From: CADEEN01 sp963738425
GTDB lineage: Bacteria; Pseudomonadota; Gammaproteobacteria; Burkholderiales; Burkholderiaceae_C
DNA: 64,000 nucleotides
Direction of reading: 5' to 3'
NCBI GenBank assembly: GCA_963738425.1
Contig: CAVTWT010000004.1
Span: 9,875-73,874 of the forward strand
The notes under the pieces are model-generated. The model was not told the origin of the DNA. It saw only the letters and a program-made list of their open reading frames with translations, and did not search any database. The position numbers were made by a program, and so were the translations under genes. Below, piece after piece: positions 9,490 to 17,676 of the stretch (position 1 is its first letter; each line of letters opens with the position of its first letter).

Positions 9490-10389
9490 ATGAACATCTG
9501 GAACAACAAGAACTTCCTCGGGCTGCTGTTCATGCTGCCCGCGGCGGCGTTCCTGCTGCTGTTCCTCGTCTATCCGCTCGGCCTGGGCATCTGGCTGTCC
9601 TTCACCGACGCCAAGATCGGCGAGCCCGGGCAGTTCGTCGGGCTCGAAAACTACGAGTGGATCATCGGCGACAGCAAGTTCCAGACGGCGGTGTTCTTCA
9701 CCATCTTCTACACGCTCGTCGCCAGCATCATCAAGTTCGCGGTCGGCCTGTACCTGGCGATCCTGTTGAACGAGAACCTGCCGTTCAAGGCGCTGATCCG
9801 CGCCTTCGTGCTGATCCCGTTCATCGTGCCGACGGTGCTGTCGGCGATCGCCTTCTGGTGGATCTTCGACCCGCAGTTCTCGGTGATCTCGTGGTCGCTG
9901 CGCAAGATGGGTTGGATCGACGGCAACATCAACTTCCTCGGCGACGTCTGGAACTCGCGCTTCTCGGTCATCTTCGCCAACGTCTGGCGCGGTGTGCCCT
10001 TCATCGCCATCTCGCTGCTGGCAGGGTTGCAGACGGTACCGCCCTCGCTGTACGAAGCGGCCACGCTCGACGGCGCGAGCCGCTGGCAGATGTTCGTCAA
10101 CATCACCTACCCGCTGCTGACGCCGATCATCGCCGTGGTGATGACGTTCTCGGTGCTGTTCACCTTCACCGACTTCCAGTTGATCAAGGTGCTCACCAAC
10201 GGCGGGCCGGCGGGCGCCACCGAACTGATGGCGACCATGTCCTACAACACCGCCATCCTCGGCGGACGCATCGGCGAAGGCGCGGCGATTTCCACGGCGA
10301 TGGTGCCCTTCCTGCTGGCAGCGATCATGGTCTCGTGGTTCGGCCTACAGCGCCGAAAATGGCAAGCCGGGAGCGACAACAATGAGTGA
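9490..10389 (+). CDS. Sugar ABC transporter permease, MalF/UgpA type
   Basis: A 299-residue inner-membrane protein with six predicted membrane segments (first at LLFMLPAAAFLLLFLVYPL). The EAA loop that docks the ATPase is readable as SLYEAATLDGASRWQMFVNITYPLL, followed by the TLDGAs..ItxP pattern of binding-protein-dependent permeases. It overlaps the second permease by eight bases. The start codon directly follows repeat copy B. It forms the heterodimeric channel with the 10382 gene. The membrane topology is by eye. Confidence 0.9.
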   Translation: MNIWNNKNFLGLLFMLPAAAFLLLFLVYPLGLGIWLSFTDAKIGEPGQFVGLENYEWIIGDSKFQTAVFFTIFYTLVASIIKFAVGLYLAILLNENLPFKALIRAFVLIPFIVPTVLSAIAFWWIFDPQFSVISWSLRKMGWIDGNINFLGDVWNSRFSVIFANVWRGVPFIAISLLAGLQTVPPSLYEAATLDGASRWQMFVNITYPLLTPIIAVVMTFSVLFTFTDFQLIKVLTNGGPAGATELMATMSYNTAILGGRIGEGAAISTAMVPFLLAAIMVSWFGLQRRKWQAGSDNNE

Positions 10390-11284
10390 GGCTCGCGTCG
10401 CCAAGGCCGCCGCAGCGGAGGCCGATCACAGCGAAGGCATGAGCTTCCTGTCGACGTTGCCGCAGCGTGTGGTCCGCATCTACATGCCGCTGTCGCTGAT
10501 CGTCATCGTGCTGCTGTTTCCGTTCTACTGGATGACGATGACGGCGGTGAAGCCGAAGGAGCACCTGCTCGACCTCGACGCACACAACCCGTTCTACACG
10601 CTGACGCCGACCTTCGAGCACATCAGCGATCTGCTGTTCAAGACCGACTACCCGCTGTGGCTGTGGAACACGATGTTCATCGCGGTCAGCGCGACGATCC
10701 TGTCGCTGATCGCCAGCGTCTTCGCGGCCTACGCCATCACACGCATCCGCTACAAGTACGCCAACTGGGTCGGCGGCGGCATCTTTCTGGCGTATCTCGT
10801 GCCGCCGTCGATCCTGTTCATTCCGCTGTCGACGGTCGTCTTCCAGTACGGCCTGTTCGACACCCCGTTCGCGCTCATCCTGACCTACCCGACGATCCTG
10901 ATCCCGTTCTCGACCTGGCTCTTGATGGGCTACTTCAAGACCATCCCTTACGAGCTGGAAGAGTGCGCGCTGATGGACGGCGCCAACCGCTGGCAGATCC
11001 TGGTCAAGATCGTGCTGCCGCTCGCTGTGCCGGGGCTGATCTCGGCCAGCATCTTCTGCCTGACGCTGTGCTGGAACGAGTTCATCTACGCGCTCACCTT
11101 CATCAACAGCACCGAGAAGAAGACCGTGCCGGTGGCGATCCTGTCGGCCTTCACCGACGGCGATCAGTACCGCTGGGGCTCGCTGATGGCGGGCGCGCTG
11201 GTCGGCTCGCTGCCGCTGGTGATCCTGTACGCGTTCTTCGTCGAGCACTATGTGAGTGCGATGACCGGGGCGGTCAAAGAGTAG
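10382..11284 (+). CDS. Sugar ABC transporter permease, MalG/UgpE type
   Basis: A 300-residue partner permease. A short cytoplasmic N-terminus precedes the first membrane helix (LSLIVIVLLFPFYWMTMTAV). The EAA motif is YELEECALMDGANRWQILVKIVLPLAVPGL, and the C-terminal helix LVGSLPLVILYAFFVEHYV leads to the normal MalG-type ending. It overlaps the upstream permease by eight bases, indicating coupled translation and 1:1 assembly. The small zinc-ribbon-like gene starts 27 bases later. Confidence 0.9.
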   Translation: MSEARVAKAAAAEADHSEGMSFLSTLPQRVVRIYMPLSLIVIVLLFPFYWMTMTAVKPKEHLLDLDAHNPFYTLTPTFEHISDLLFKTDYPLWLWNTMFIAVSATILSLIASVFAAYAITRIRYKYANWVGGGIFLAYLVPPSILFIPLSTVVFQYGLFDTPFALILTYPTILIPFSTWLLMGYFKTIPYELEECALMDGANRWQILVKIVLPLAVPGLISASIFCLTLCWNEFIYALTFINSTEKKTVPVAILSAFTDGDQYRWGSLMAGALVGSLPLVILYAFFVEHYVSAMTGAVKE

Positions 11285-11310
11285 AACTCGCCTGGAGCTC
11301 GCCGCGAGTT

Positions 11311-11601
11311 ATGGAACTGTCGGACGTCGTCGCCGCGCACAAACACTCGGCCAAGCATCGAGATGAGCTAACGCAAGGCGATCTCGCTGGCTGCTTCTAC
11401 TGTCTGAACGTCTTTAGACCGAAAGAGATTGCCGAGTGGGTTGATTGGCCCGAAGGAACGCCGGAGGAAAGCGAGCTTGTACTTGGTACTACGGCTTTGT
11501 GTCCGAAGTGCGGAATCGACTCTGTGATTGGTTCAAAGGCTGGTTACCCAATCACGACGGCGTTCCTCGAACGCATGCGACGACATTGGTTTGGAGAGTA
11601 G
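11311..11601 (+). CDS. Small cytoplasmic protein with two CxxC motifs, function unknown
   Basis: A 96-residue protein with CFYC (residues 28-31) and CPKC in the second half, spaced as a zinc-ribbon pair, then GIDSVIGSKAGYPITTAFLERMRRHWF. Similar small CFYC...CPxCGIDSVIG proteins occur widely as lone cytoplasmic proteins; their role is not known to me. The region is clearly less GC-rich than its neighbours (for example around 11330-11420) and uses codons such as AAA, ACA and CTA that are rare nearby, suggesting later acquisition. It sits between the importer and ltnD without disturbing the reading direction. Regulation with the operon is possible but not shown. Confidence 0.7.
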   Translation: MELSDVVAAHKHSAKHRDELTQGDLAGCFYCLNVFRPKEIAEWVDWPEGTPEESELVLGTTALCPKCGIDSVIGSKAGYPITTAFLERMRRHWFGE

Positions 11602-11610
11602 GACGAACAC

Positions 11611-12495
11611 ATGAGAGTAGGTTTCGTTGGCCTTGGCGCGATGGGCGTGCCGATGGCACTCAATCTGGTCAAGGCCGGTCACGCAGTGCGTGGCTTCGAC
11701 GTGCGCGCAGGCGCGACCGATGCACTGGTCGCCGCCGGCGGCATCGCGGCCACGAGTGCTGCGGATGCGGCCAAGGACGCCGACCTGCTGTGGCTGATGG
11801 TCGTTTCCGGCGAGCAGGCCGAGTCGGTGCTGTTCGAGCATGGCGCTGCCTCTGCGTTGCCCAAAGGCGCCATTGTCGGCATGGGCTGCACGCAAGCGCC
11901 GGCGCACGCCGCGCGCACGGCGGCGCACTTGGCCGCGATGGGCCTGTGCACGCTCGACGCGCCGGTGTCCGGCGGCACCAAGGGCGCCAACGCAGCGTCG
12001 CTGACGATCATGTGTTCCGGCGATGAGGCTGTGACGCAGCGTGCGAAACCCGCGCTCGACGCGATGGGCTCGCGTGTCTTCGACTGTGGACGCGAACCCG
12101 GCATGGGCTCGACGGCCAAGATGATCAACCAGTTGCTGTGCGGCGTGCACATCGCGGCTGCGGCGGAGGCGATGCACATCGCCGAACGCGCGGGCGTGTC
12201 CACGGCGACGATGCACGAGATCATCAGCGTGTCCGCCGGCAACTCGTGGATGTGGGGCGACCGCGGGCCGCGCATGATGCAGAGAGACCCTGCTGTCACG
12301 AGCGCGGTCGACATCTTCGTCAAGGATCTGGGCATCGTGCTCGGCGAGGGCCGCGCATTGAAGGCCGGCCTGCCGTTGTCGGCGGCGGCGATGCAGATGT
12401 TCCTCGCCGCGAGCGGTCTCGGCCACGGCGCGGCCGATGACAGCCAGGTGATTCGCGCGTATCGCGCGCTCAACGGCGCAGGAAAGAAGCCATGA
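11611..12495 (+). CDS. ltnD: L-threonate dehydrogenase (LtnD) family
   Basis: A 294-residue beta-hydroxyacid dehydrogenase. The NAD site GLGAMG is at residues 7-12; the substrate motif DAPVSGGTKGA and the catalytic GSTAKMINQLL (Lys170, Asn173) are intact. The run HIAAAAEAMHIAERAG...SAGNSWMW and SAVDIFVKDLGIVL are hallmarks of LtnD, which oxidises L-threonate to 2-oxo-tetronate, the substrate of OtnI encoded in the divergent operon. Related enzymes reduce tartronate semialdehyde. It overlaps the next dehydrogenase by four bases. The LtnD assignment is by recognisable family signature, not by assay. Confidence 0.83.
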   Translation: MRVGFVGLGAMGVPMALNLVKAGHAVRGFDVRAGATDALVAAGGIAATSAADAAKDADLLWLMVVSGEQAESVLFEHGAASALPKGAIVGMGCTQAPAHAARTAAHLAAMGLCTLDAPVSGGTKGANAASLTIMCSGDEAVTQRAKPALDAMGSRVFDCGREPGMGSTAKMINQLLCGVHIAAAAEAMHIAERAGVSTATMHEIISVSAGNSWMWGDRGPRMMQRDPAVTSAVDIFVKDLGIVLGEGRALKAGLPLSAAAMQMFLAASGLGHGAADDSQVIRAYRALNGAGKKP

Positions 12496-13394
12496 CCAAG
12501 CCGACCATCGGCTTCATCGGCGTCGGCCTGATGGGCCACGGCATGGCGAAGAACCTCGTCACCAAAGGCCATCCTCTGGTGGTGCTCGGCCATCGCAACC
12601 GCGAGCCGGTCGAGCACCTGAAATCGCTCGGCGCCACAGAAGCCAAGACGCCGCGCGAACTGGCATCGCAATGCGACATCGTGCACCTGTGCGTCACCGG
12701 CTCGCCGCAAGTCGAAGCCAATCTGCGCGGACCCGACGGCGTGATCGCCAGCGGCAAGAAGGGCCTGATCGTCATCGACTGCTCGACCTCGAACCCGGTC
12801 TCCACGCTCGCCCTCGGCGAAGAACTGCAAGCCGCCGGCATGACGCTGGTCGACGCGCCGCTGTCGCGCACGCCGAAGGAAGCCGAAGAAGGCACGCTCG
12901 ACACGATGGTCGGCTGCGACGACGCGACGTTCAAGACCATCGAGCCGGTGCTGCGCTGCTGGGCCGGCAACGTCGTGCACCTCGGCCCGCTCGGCCTGGG
13001 CCACAAGATGAAGCTGGTCAACAACTTTGTCGCCATGGGCTATGCCGCGCTGTACGCCGAGGCGCTGGCGATCGCGCGCAAGGCGGGCTTGTCGGTCGAG
13101 CAGTTCCACTCGGTCATCGGCGCCGGCCGCATGCGCTGCGGCTTCTACGACACGTTCATCCAGTACAGCCTCAACGGCAACGAGGACGCGCACAAGTTCA
13201 GCATCAGCAATGCGCACAAGGACATGCGCTACCTGGCGTCGATGGCCAACGAGGTCGGTGCGATCAACAACATCCAGACGCTGGTGAAGAACAGCTTTGC
13301 GGCGATGGAGGCCGCCGGCGAAGGCCAGCGCTTTGTGCCGATGCTGGCCGAGTTCGTCGCGATTCAAAACGGATTGGACAAGAAGGCAGTCTGA
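12492..13394 (+). CDS. Second beta-hydroxyacid dehydrogenase (HIBADH superfamily)
   Basis: A 300-residue paralogue of the preceding protein, with cofactor motif GVGLMGHGMAKNL near the N-terminus and a catalytic KLVNN (Lys174, Asn177). The substrate loop reads DAPLSRTPKEAEEGTL instead of DAPVSGG, so specificity should differ from LtnD. The C-terminal half (FHSVIGAGRMRCGFYDTF) suits 2-hydroxy-3-oxopropionate reductase or another hydroxyacid dehydrogenase. It starts inside the ltnD stop (ATGA) and ends four bases before the transketolase GTG, so it is within one operon. The exact reaction is unassigned. Confidence 0.78.
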   Translation: MTKPTIGFIGVGLMGHGMAKNLVTKGHPLVVLGHRNREPVEHLKSLGATEAKTPRELASQCDIVHLCVTGSPQVEANLRGPDGVIASGKKGLIVIDCSTSNPVSTLALGEELQAAGMTLVDAPLSRTPKEAEEGTLDTMVGCDDATFKTIEPVLRCWAGNVVHLGPLGLGHKMKLVNNFVAMGYAALYAEALAIARKAGLSVEQFHSVIGAGRMRCGFYDTFIQYSLNGNEDAHKFSISNAHKDMRYLASMANEVGAINNIQTLVKNSFAAMEAAGEGQRFVPMLAEFVAIQNGLDKKAV

Positions 13395-13398
13395 GCGC

Positions 13399-15426
13399 GT
13401 GAACCCGCAGCCGCTCGCGCACGCGATCCGCTTTCTCGCGATCGACGCCATCGTGCGCGCGCAGGAGGGCCACCAGGGCGTGCCGCTGGGCATGGCCGAG
13501 ATCGCCACTGCGCTCTACACGCGACACCTCAAGTTCAACGCCGCCGAGCCGACCTGGTGGGACCGCGACCGTGTCGTGCTGTCGAACGGCCACGGCTCGA
13601 TGCTGCTCTACGCGCTGCTGTACCTGACCGGATATGAGCGTATTTCGCGCGAGCAGATCGAGACGTTTCGCGTGCTCGGCTCGCACTGTGCCGGGCATCC
13701 CGAGTTCGACCCCGCCGCCGGCATCGAAGTCACCACCGGTCCACTCGGCCAGGGCATCGCCAATGCGCTGGGCATGGCGGTGGCTGAAGCATTTCTCAAC
13801 GCGCGCTTCGGTGATGGCCTGGTCGATCACCGCACCTACGCCTTCGTCGGCGACGGTTGTTTGCAGGAAGGCGTCGGCCAGGAAGCGATCGCGCTGGCTG
13901 GCCATCTGCGCCTGGGCAAGCTGACTTTTTTGTGGGATGACAACCGCATCACCGATGACGGCAGCACGGCGCTGTCGATCAGCGAAGACGTGGCCGAACG
14001 CTTTCGCATTGCCGGCTGGCATGTGCAGGAACTCGACGGCCACGACATCGAGGCCGTATCGAACGCGCTCGACGCCGCGCGCGCCGATCCGCGGCCGTCG
14101 CTGCTGGCCTGCCGCACGGTGATCGCGCGCGGCATCGCGCGTCTGCAGGGCCAGCGCGGTGGCCACAGCGCGCGCTTGTTCGAGGCCGATGCGAAAGCCG
14201 CGCGGGAGTCGCTCGACTGGCCGCATGCGCCGTTCGAAACACCCGCGCCGGTGCTCGAAGCGTGGCGCGCTGCGGGCAGGCGTTCGCACGGCGAACATGC
14301 CGCTTGGCAGTCGCGCATCGCCACATTGCCCGCGGCGGAACGCGCCGAGTTCGAGCGCGTGATGCGCGGCGAGTTGCCGGCGGGCTGGCGCGAGGTGTTG
14401 CGTGCGCATCAGGCGAAGACGGCCGGCGAGTCCAAAGGCGGCATCAATATCTCGTCCGACATCCACGACGCGCTGACCGATCTGCTGCCCGAGCGCATGG
14501 TGCTCTGCGCCGATCTCGAAGCGCCGACCGCGCACAAGCGCCGCCTGCGTGCCTTCAGCGCCGACGATCGTGGCGGCGCGTACGTGCATTGCGGCGTGCG
14601 CGAACACGTGATGGCCGCGATGGCCAACGGCATGGCCGCGCATGGCGGCGTGCGGCCGGCTGCGGTGACCTACCTCGCCTTCGCCGACTACGAGCGCCCG
14701 GCGATGCGCATGGCCGCGTTGATGGGCCTGCCCGTCACCTTCGTCTTCAGCCACGACTCGATCGGCATCGGCACCAACGGGCCGACACACCAGCCGGTGG
14801 AGATCCTGGCCTCGCTGCGCGCGATGCCGAACATGCTCGTGCTGCGGCCTGCCGATGCCACCGAAGCGGCCGAGTGCTGGGCGATTGCGCTCGAACACCG
14901 CAGCGGCCCGGTGTCACTCGTCTTCGCGCGCCAGGTGTTGCCGCGTGTGCGCGCCGCGCCGGCCGACGATCACGACCTGTCGCGCCGTGGCGCCTACGTG
15001 CTGGCCGAGGCACAACGCGGCGCGCGCGCTGTCACGCTGCTCGCCACCGGCTCCGAGGTCGCCATCGCCCTGCAAGCGCGCCGCACCTTGCAGGCCGAAG
15101 GCATTGCCACCGCCGTGGTCTCGATGCCCTGCTGGGAGTTGTTCGAAGCGCAAGACGCGGCTTACCGTCGCGCCGTGCTCGGCCCCGGCACCGTGCGCGT
15201 GGCGGTCGAAGCCGCGCTGCGCTTCGGCTGGGATCGATACCTCGGCGAGCACGGCGCCTTCGTCGGCATGCACGGCTTTGGCGCCAGCGGGCCGGCCGAG
15301 GCGCTGTACCGCCACTTCGGCATCACCGACACCGTGGTGGCCGCTGAAGCTCGGCGCCTTCTGATAGCGTCAACAAGCCCTGACCACCAACAACGCCTGG
15401 AGGGCGCACACCTTGTCCCACCCTGA
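13399..15426 (+). CDS. Transketolase, full-length single-chain
   Basis: A thiamine-diphosphate enzyme of about 675 residues with GTG start at 13399. Visible are the N-terminal HQGVPLGMAEI, the substrate HGSMLLYALLYL, the ThDP/Mg motif GDGCLQEGVGQEA...WDDNRIT, the pyrimidine-domain HCGVREHVMAAMANGMA, and HDSIGIGTNGPTHQPVE. It transfers two-carbon ketol units between sugar phosphates. Its place among tetronate/apionate genes suggests it handles erythrose-4-phosphate-level products, or a pathway-specific ketose phosphate as the split apulose-4-phosphate transketolases do. The frame runs to 15426, overlapping the next gene; tandem stops in other frames at 15362-15369 hint that a base is lost and the natural end is about 15364. 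Confidence 0.85.
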   Translation: MNPQPLAHAIRFLAIDAIVRAQEGHQGVPLGMAEIATALYTRHLKFNAAEPTWWDRDRVVLSNGHGSMLLYALLYLTGYERISREQIETFRVLGSHCAGHPEFDPAAGIEVTTGPLGQGIANALGMAVAEAFLNARFGDGLVDHRTYAFVGDGCLQEGVGQEAIALAGHLRLGKLTFLWDDNRITDDGSTALSISEDVAERFRIAGWHVQELDGHDIEAVSNALDAARADPRPSLLACRTVIARGIARLQGQRGGHSARLFEADAKAARESLDWPHAPFETPAPVLEAWRAAGRRSHGEHAAWQSRIATLPAAERAEFERVMRGELPAGWREVLRAHQAKTAGESKGGINISSDIHDALTDLLPERMVLCADLEAPTAHKRRLRAFSADDRGGAYVHCGVREHVMAAMANGMAAHGGVRPAAVTYLAFADYERPAMRMAALMGLPVTFVFSHDSIGIGTNGPTHQPVEILASLRAMPNMLVLRPADATEAAECWAIALEHRSGPVSLVFARQVLPRVRAAPADDHDLSRRGAYVLAEAQRGARAVTLLATGSEVAIALQARRTLQAEGIATAVVSMPCWELFEAQDAAYRRAVLGPGTVRVAVEAALRFGWDRYLGEHGAFVGMHGFGASGPAEALYRHFGITDTVVAAEARRLLIASTSPDHQQRLEGAHLVPP

Positions 15427-16207
15427 CACCGCCGCCGAGCACAAGGCCGGCCCGCTGCTCGAAGGCCGCAGCGTCATCGTCACCGGCGGCGCCAGCCCGC
15501 GCGGGCTTGGCCTCGCGGCCGCCAAACTGATGGCCGAGCATGGCGCGCGCGTGCTCATCACCGACATCGACGGCGCAGCCGCCGAAGCCGCTGCCAAGTC
15601 GCTGCCCGGCGGCCGCGGCCATTTCGGCGCGCGCTGCAACGTCACCGACAAGGCAGAGTGCGAAGCCTCGGTGGCGATGGCGCTGCAGCACTTCGGCCGC
15701 ATCGACGTGCTGGTCAACATCGCCGGCATCACCAGCCCGCAGCGCCTGCTCGAGGTCACGCCCGAGATGTACTCGCTGGTGATGGACATCAACATGCGCG
15801 GCACGCTGTACATGACGCAATCGGTGGTGCCGGCGATGCGGCGGCAGAAGAGCGGCAGCATCGTCAACATGAGCAGCGTCTCGGCGCAACGCGGCGGCGG
15901 GGTCTTCGGCGGTTCGCACTACTCGGCCGCCAAGGCCGCCGTGCTCGGCTACACCAAGGCCGCGGCGCGCGAACTCGGCCCCGACAACGTGCGCGTCAAC
16001 GCCATCTGCCCAAGCTTCATCGACACCGACATCACCGCCGGCATGATGACGCCCGACAAACTCGCCGCCATCGTCGCCAGCGTGCCGCTCGGCCGCCCGG
16101 GGCACGCGCACGAGGTGGCCGGCTGCGTGCTCTTCCTGGCCAGCGACCTGTCGAGCTACATCACCGGCATCGAGCTCGACATCCACGGTGGCTCGCACAT
16201 CCATTGA
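15413..16207 (+). CDS. SDR-family oxidoreductase
   Basis: A 264-residue classical SDR. Start TTG at 15413 is supported by GGAGGG at 15399-15404. The cofactor motif is TGGASPRGLG, slightly longer than the usual TGGxxGIG; NIAGI replaces NNAG, and the catalytic Ser...HYSAAK is intact. The C-terminus ITGIELDIHGGSHIH keeps the standard GG ending. It lies between transketolase and the apnO-like region, so a polyol or keto-acid substrate in the same route is inferred. Its stop is three bases from a 161-bp palindromic element that separates it from the next gene. Confidence 0.8.
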   Translation: MSHPDTAAEHKAGPLLEGRSVIVTGGASPRGLGLAAAKLMAEHGARVLITDIDGAAAEAAAKSLPGGRGHFGARCNVTDKAECEASVAMALQHFGRIDVLVNIAGITSPQRLLEVTPEMYSLVMDINMRGTLYMTQSVVPAMRRQKSGSIVNMSSVSAQRGGGVFGGSHYSAAKAAVLGYTKAAARELGPDNVRVNAICPSFIDTDITAGMMTPDKLAAIVASVPLGRPGHAHEVAGCVLFLASDLSSYITGIELDIHGGSHIH

Positions 16208-16210
16208 TCT

Positions 16211-16371
16211 AGAAGGTGTGAACGAACTCGACATGCCCGCTCGGACCTCGCAAGTGCGCCCACTCTGCGTTGCAAATGCTCGCCGTAGCCCGAGCTACGG
16301 CTGTGCTTTGTGCCTTGATTGGGCGCGCTTGCGCGGCCCGCTCGGTCACGCCGGATTCATTCACACCTTCT
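16211..16371. repeat. 161-bp full-length imperfect palindrome (MITE/ERIC-like element)
   Basis: Outer arms AGAAGGTGTGAA / TTCACACCTTCT match perfectly. The match continues inward with mismatches through GCTCGG / CCGAGC and CGCAAG(T/C)GCGCCCA, to the centre GCCGTAGCCCGAGCTACGG. The whole element can fold as one hairpin. It sits three bases after the SDR stop and 24 bases before the next ATG. The architecture is that of a non-autonomous miniature element or a processing/attenuation hairpin. No ORF and no clear target-site duplication is seen. Confidence 0.7.
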
Positions 16372-16394
16372 GAGCCCACGCGCAGAATGCCTGC

Positions 16395-16814
16395 ATGCCT
16401 GCCGCCACCACACTCTGGCAACGCTGCACCCGAGCCGTGCAGTCGCTGCTGTTCCCGCGCTACTGGCTCGCCGTCATCGAGCAGGAGCCGCTGCGCGTGG
16501 TTTTCAGAAGCGACCACCGCGAGGTCCTCGTCGACGGCACGGCGCGCAACGTGCGCGCGGAGGCGAAGCTGCTGGCATCGTTCGACGCCATCCAGTCGAT
16601 CGACATCGTTCACCACCCGCGGGCCGACGACGGCAGCAAACCCGAGCACTGGTCGCTCAGTCTCTACCTCGGCCGCTCGACGCGGGCCTACGTTGGCCGT
16701 TCGCGCAAGCAGGCCGAGGTCGAGAAGGCCGCCAGGCTGCTGGCCACGATCACCGACAAGCCGGTGCGCTCGGTCGAAGCCTTGAGCCACCCCAGCGTCA
16801 TTCCCAGCCGGTAG
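16395..16814 (+). CDS. Conserved-looking protein of unknown function, 139 residues
   Basis: Not recognised. The sequence has one weak hydrophobic stretch near residues 12-26 (AVQSLLFPRYWLAVIE) and an otherwise soluble, beta-rich look (LRVVFRSDHREVLVDG, HWSLSLYLGRSTRAYVGRS), ending in Lys/Ala-rich helix. It resembles small PH-like or DUF proteins with a membrane-associated start, but no motif proves this. It lies between the palindromic element and apnO in the same direction with 12 bases to the apnO ATG, so it could be co-transcribed. It may be unrelated to catabolism. Confidence 0.5.
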   Translation: MPAATTLWQRCTRAVQSLLFPRYWLAVIEQEPLRVVFRSDHREVLVDGTARNVRAEAKLLASFDAIQSIDIVHHPRADDGSKPEHWSLSLYLGRSTRAYVGRSRKQAEVEKAARLLATITDKPVRSVEALSHPSVIPSR

Positions 16815-16826
16815 CGAGGAGCCCAC

Positions 16827-17663
16827 ATGACCACCCCCACGACCATCGCCCTCTTCGGCGCCGGCGGCAAGATGGGCGCGCGCCTGGCGCGCAACCTGAT
16901 GAGCGCCGCCACTCGCTTCCGCGTGCGCCATGTCGAGCCCGGCGCAGCCGGCCGCCAGCGTTTGAAAGACGAGCTCGGCATCGACTGTGTCGACACCGCG
17001 GCCGCGCTGGATGGTGCGCAGGTCGTCATCCTCGCCGTTCCCGATACGCTGATCGGCAAGGTGGCGGCGCAGATCGCGCCGCAGCTCGCGCCGGGCACGA
17101 TGGTGATCACGCTCGACGCCGCCGCGCCGTTTGCCGGCCACCTGCCGGCGCGGCCCGACCTCACCTACTTCGTCACCCACCCCTGCCACCCGTCGATCTT
17201 CAGCGCCGAGGTGCACACCACGCCCGACTACTTCGGCGGCGTTGCGGCCAAACAGTCAATCGTCAGCGCGCTGATGCAAGGCCCGGCCGAAGCCTTCGAT
17301 CTCGGCGAAGACATTGCAAAGGTCATCTACCAGCCGGTCGAGCGCGCGCACCGCGTCACCGTCGATCAGATGGCGCTGCTCGAACCCGGCCTGTCGGAGA
17401 CGGTCTGCGCGACGCTGCTCGACACGATGCGCGAGGCGATGGACGAGGTGGTGGCGCGCGGCGTGCCCGAAGCCGCGGCGCGCGATTTCCTGCTCGGCCA
17501 CATGACGATCCTGTCGGCAGTGATCTTCAAGCAGATCCCCGGCCAGTTCTCCGACGCCTGCAACAAGGCCATCACCTTCGGCAAGCCGCGCCTGTTGCGC
17601 GACGACTGGAAAAAAGTCTTCGACCGCGACGAGATCGCCGACAGCATCCGCCGCATCACTTGA
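16827..17663 (+). CDS. apnO: D-apionate oxidoisomerase (ApnO) family
   Basis: A 278-residue enzyme with N-terminal NAD-binding motif GAGGKMGARLARNL (Gly11 to Gly17) and a C-terminal helical domain like that of 6-phosphogluconate dehydrogenase-type enzymes. The core HPCHPSIFSAEV, DYFGG and QMALLEPGLSETVCATL patterns fit ApnO, which converts D-apionate to 3-oxo-isoapionate in D-apiose breakdown. AGGAG precedes the ATG. It is followed 13 bases later by a RuBisCO-like protein and then a DUF1537 kinase, the partners known from the 3-oxo-isoapionate branch, which strengthens the call. No apiose dehydrogenase or apionolactonase is in the window. Confidence 0.8.
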   Translation: MTTPTTIALFGAGGKMGARLARNLMSAATRFRVRHVEPGAAGRQRLKDELGIDCVDTAAALDGAQVVILAVPDTLIGKVAAQIAPQLAPGTMVITLDAAAPFAGHLPARPDLTYFVTHPCHPSIFSAEVHTTPDYFGGVAAKQSIVSALMQGPAEAFDLGEDIAKVIYQPVERAHRVTVDQMALLEPGLSETVCATLLDTMREAMDEVVARGVPEAAARDFLLGHMTILSAVIFKQIPGQFSDACNKAITFGKPRLLRDDWKKVFDRDEIADSIRRIT

Positions 17664-17676
17664 ATTGCATTGCGCG

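Noticed and set aside
16211..16371. tRNA or other structured RNA gene in the palindrome
   Set aside because: No cloverleaf, anticodon arm or CCA; the symmetry is a single long hairpin.
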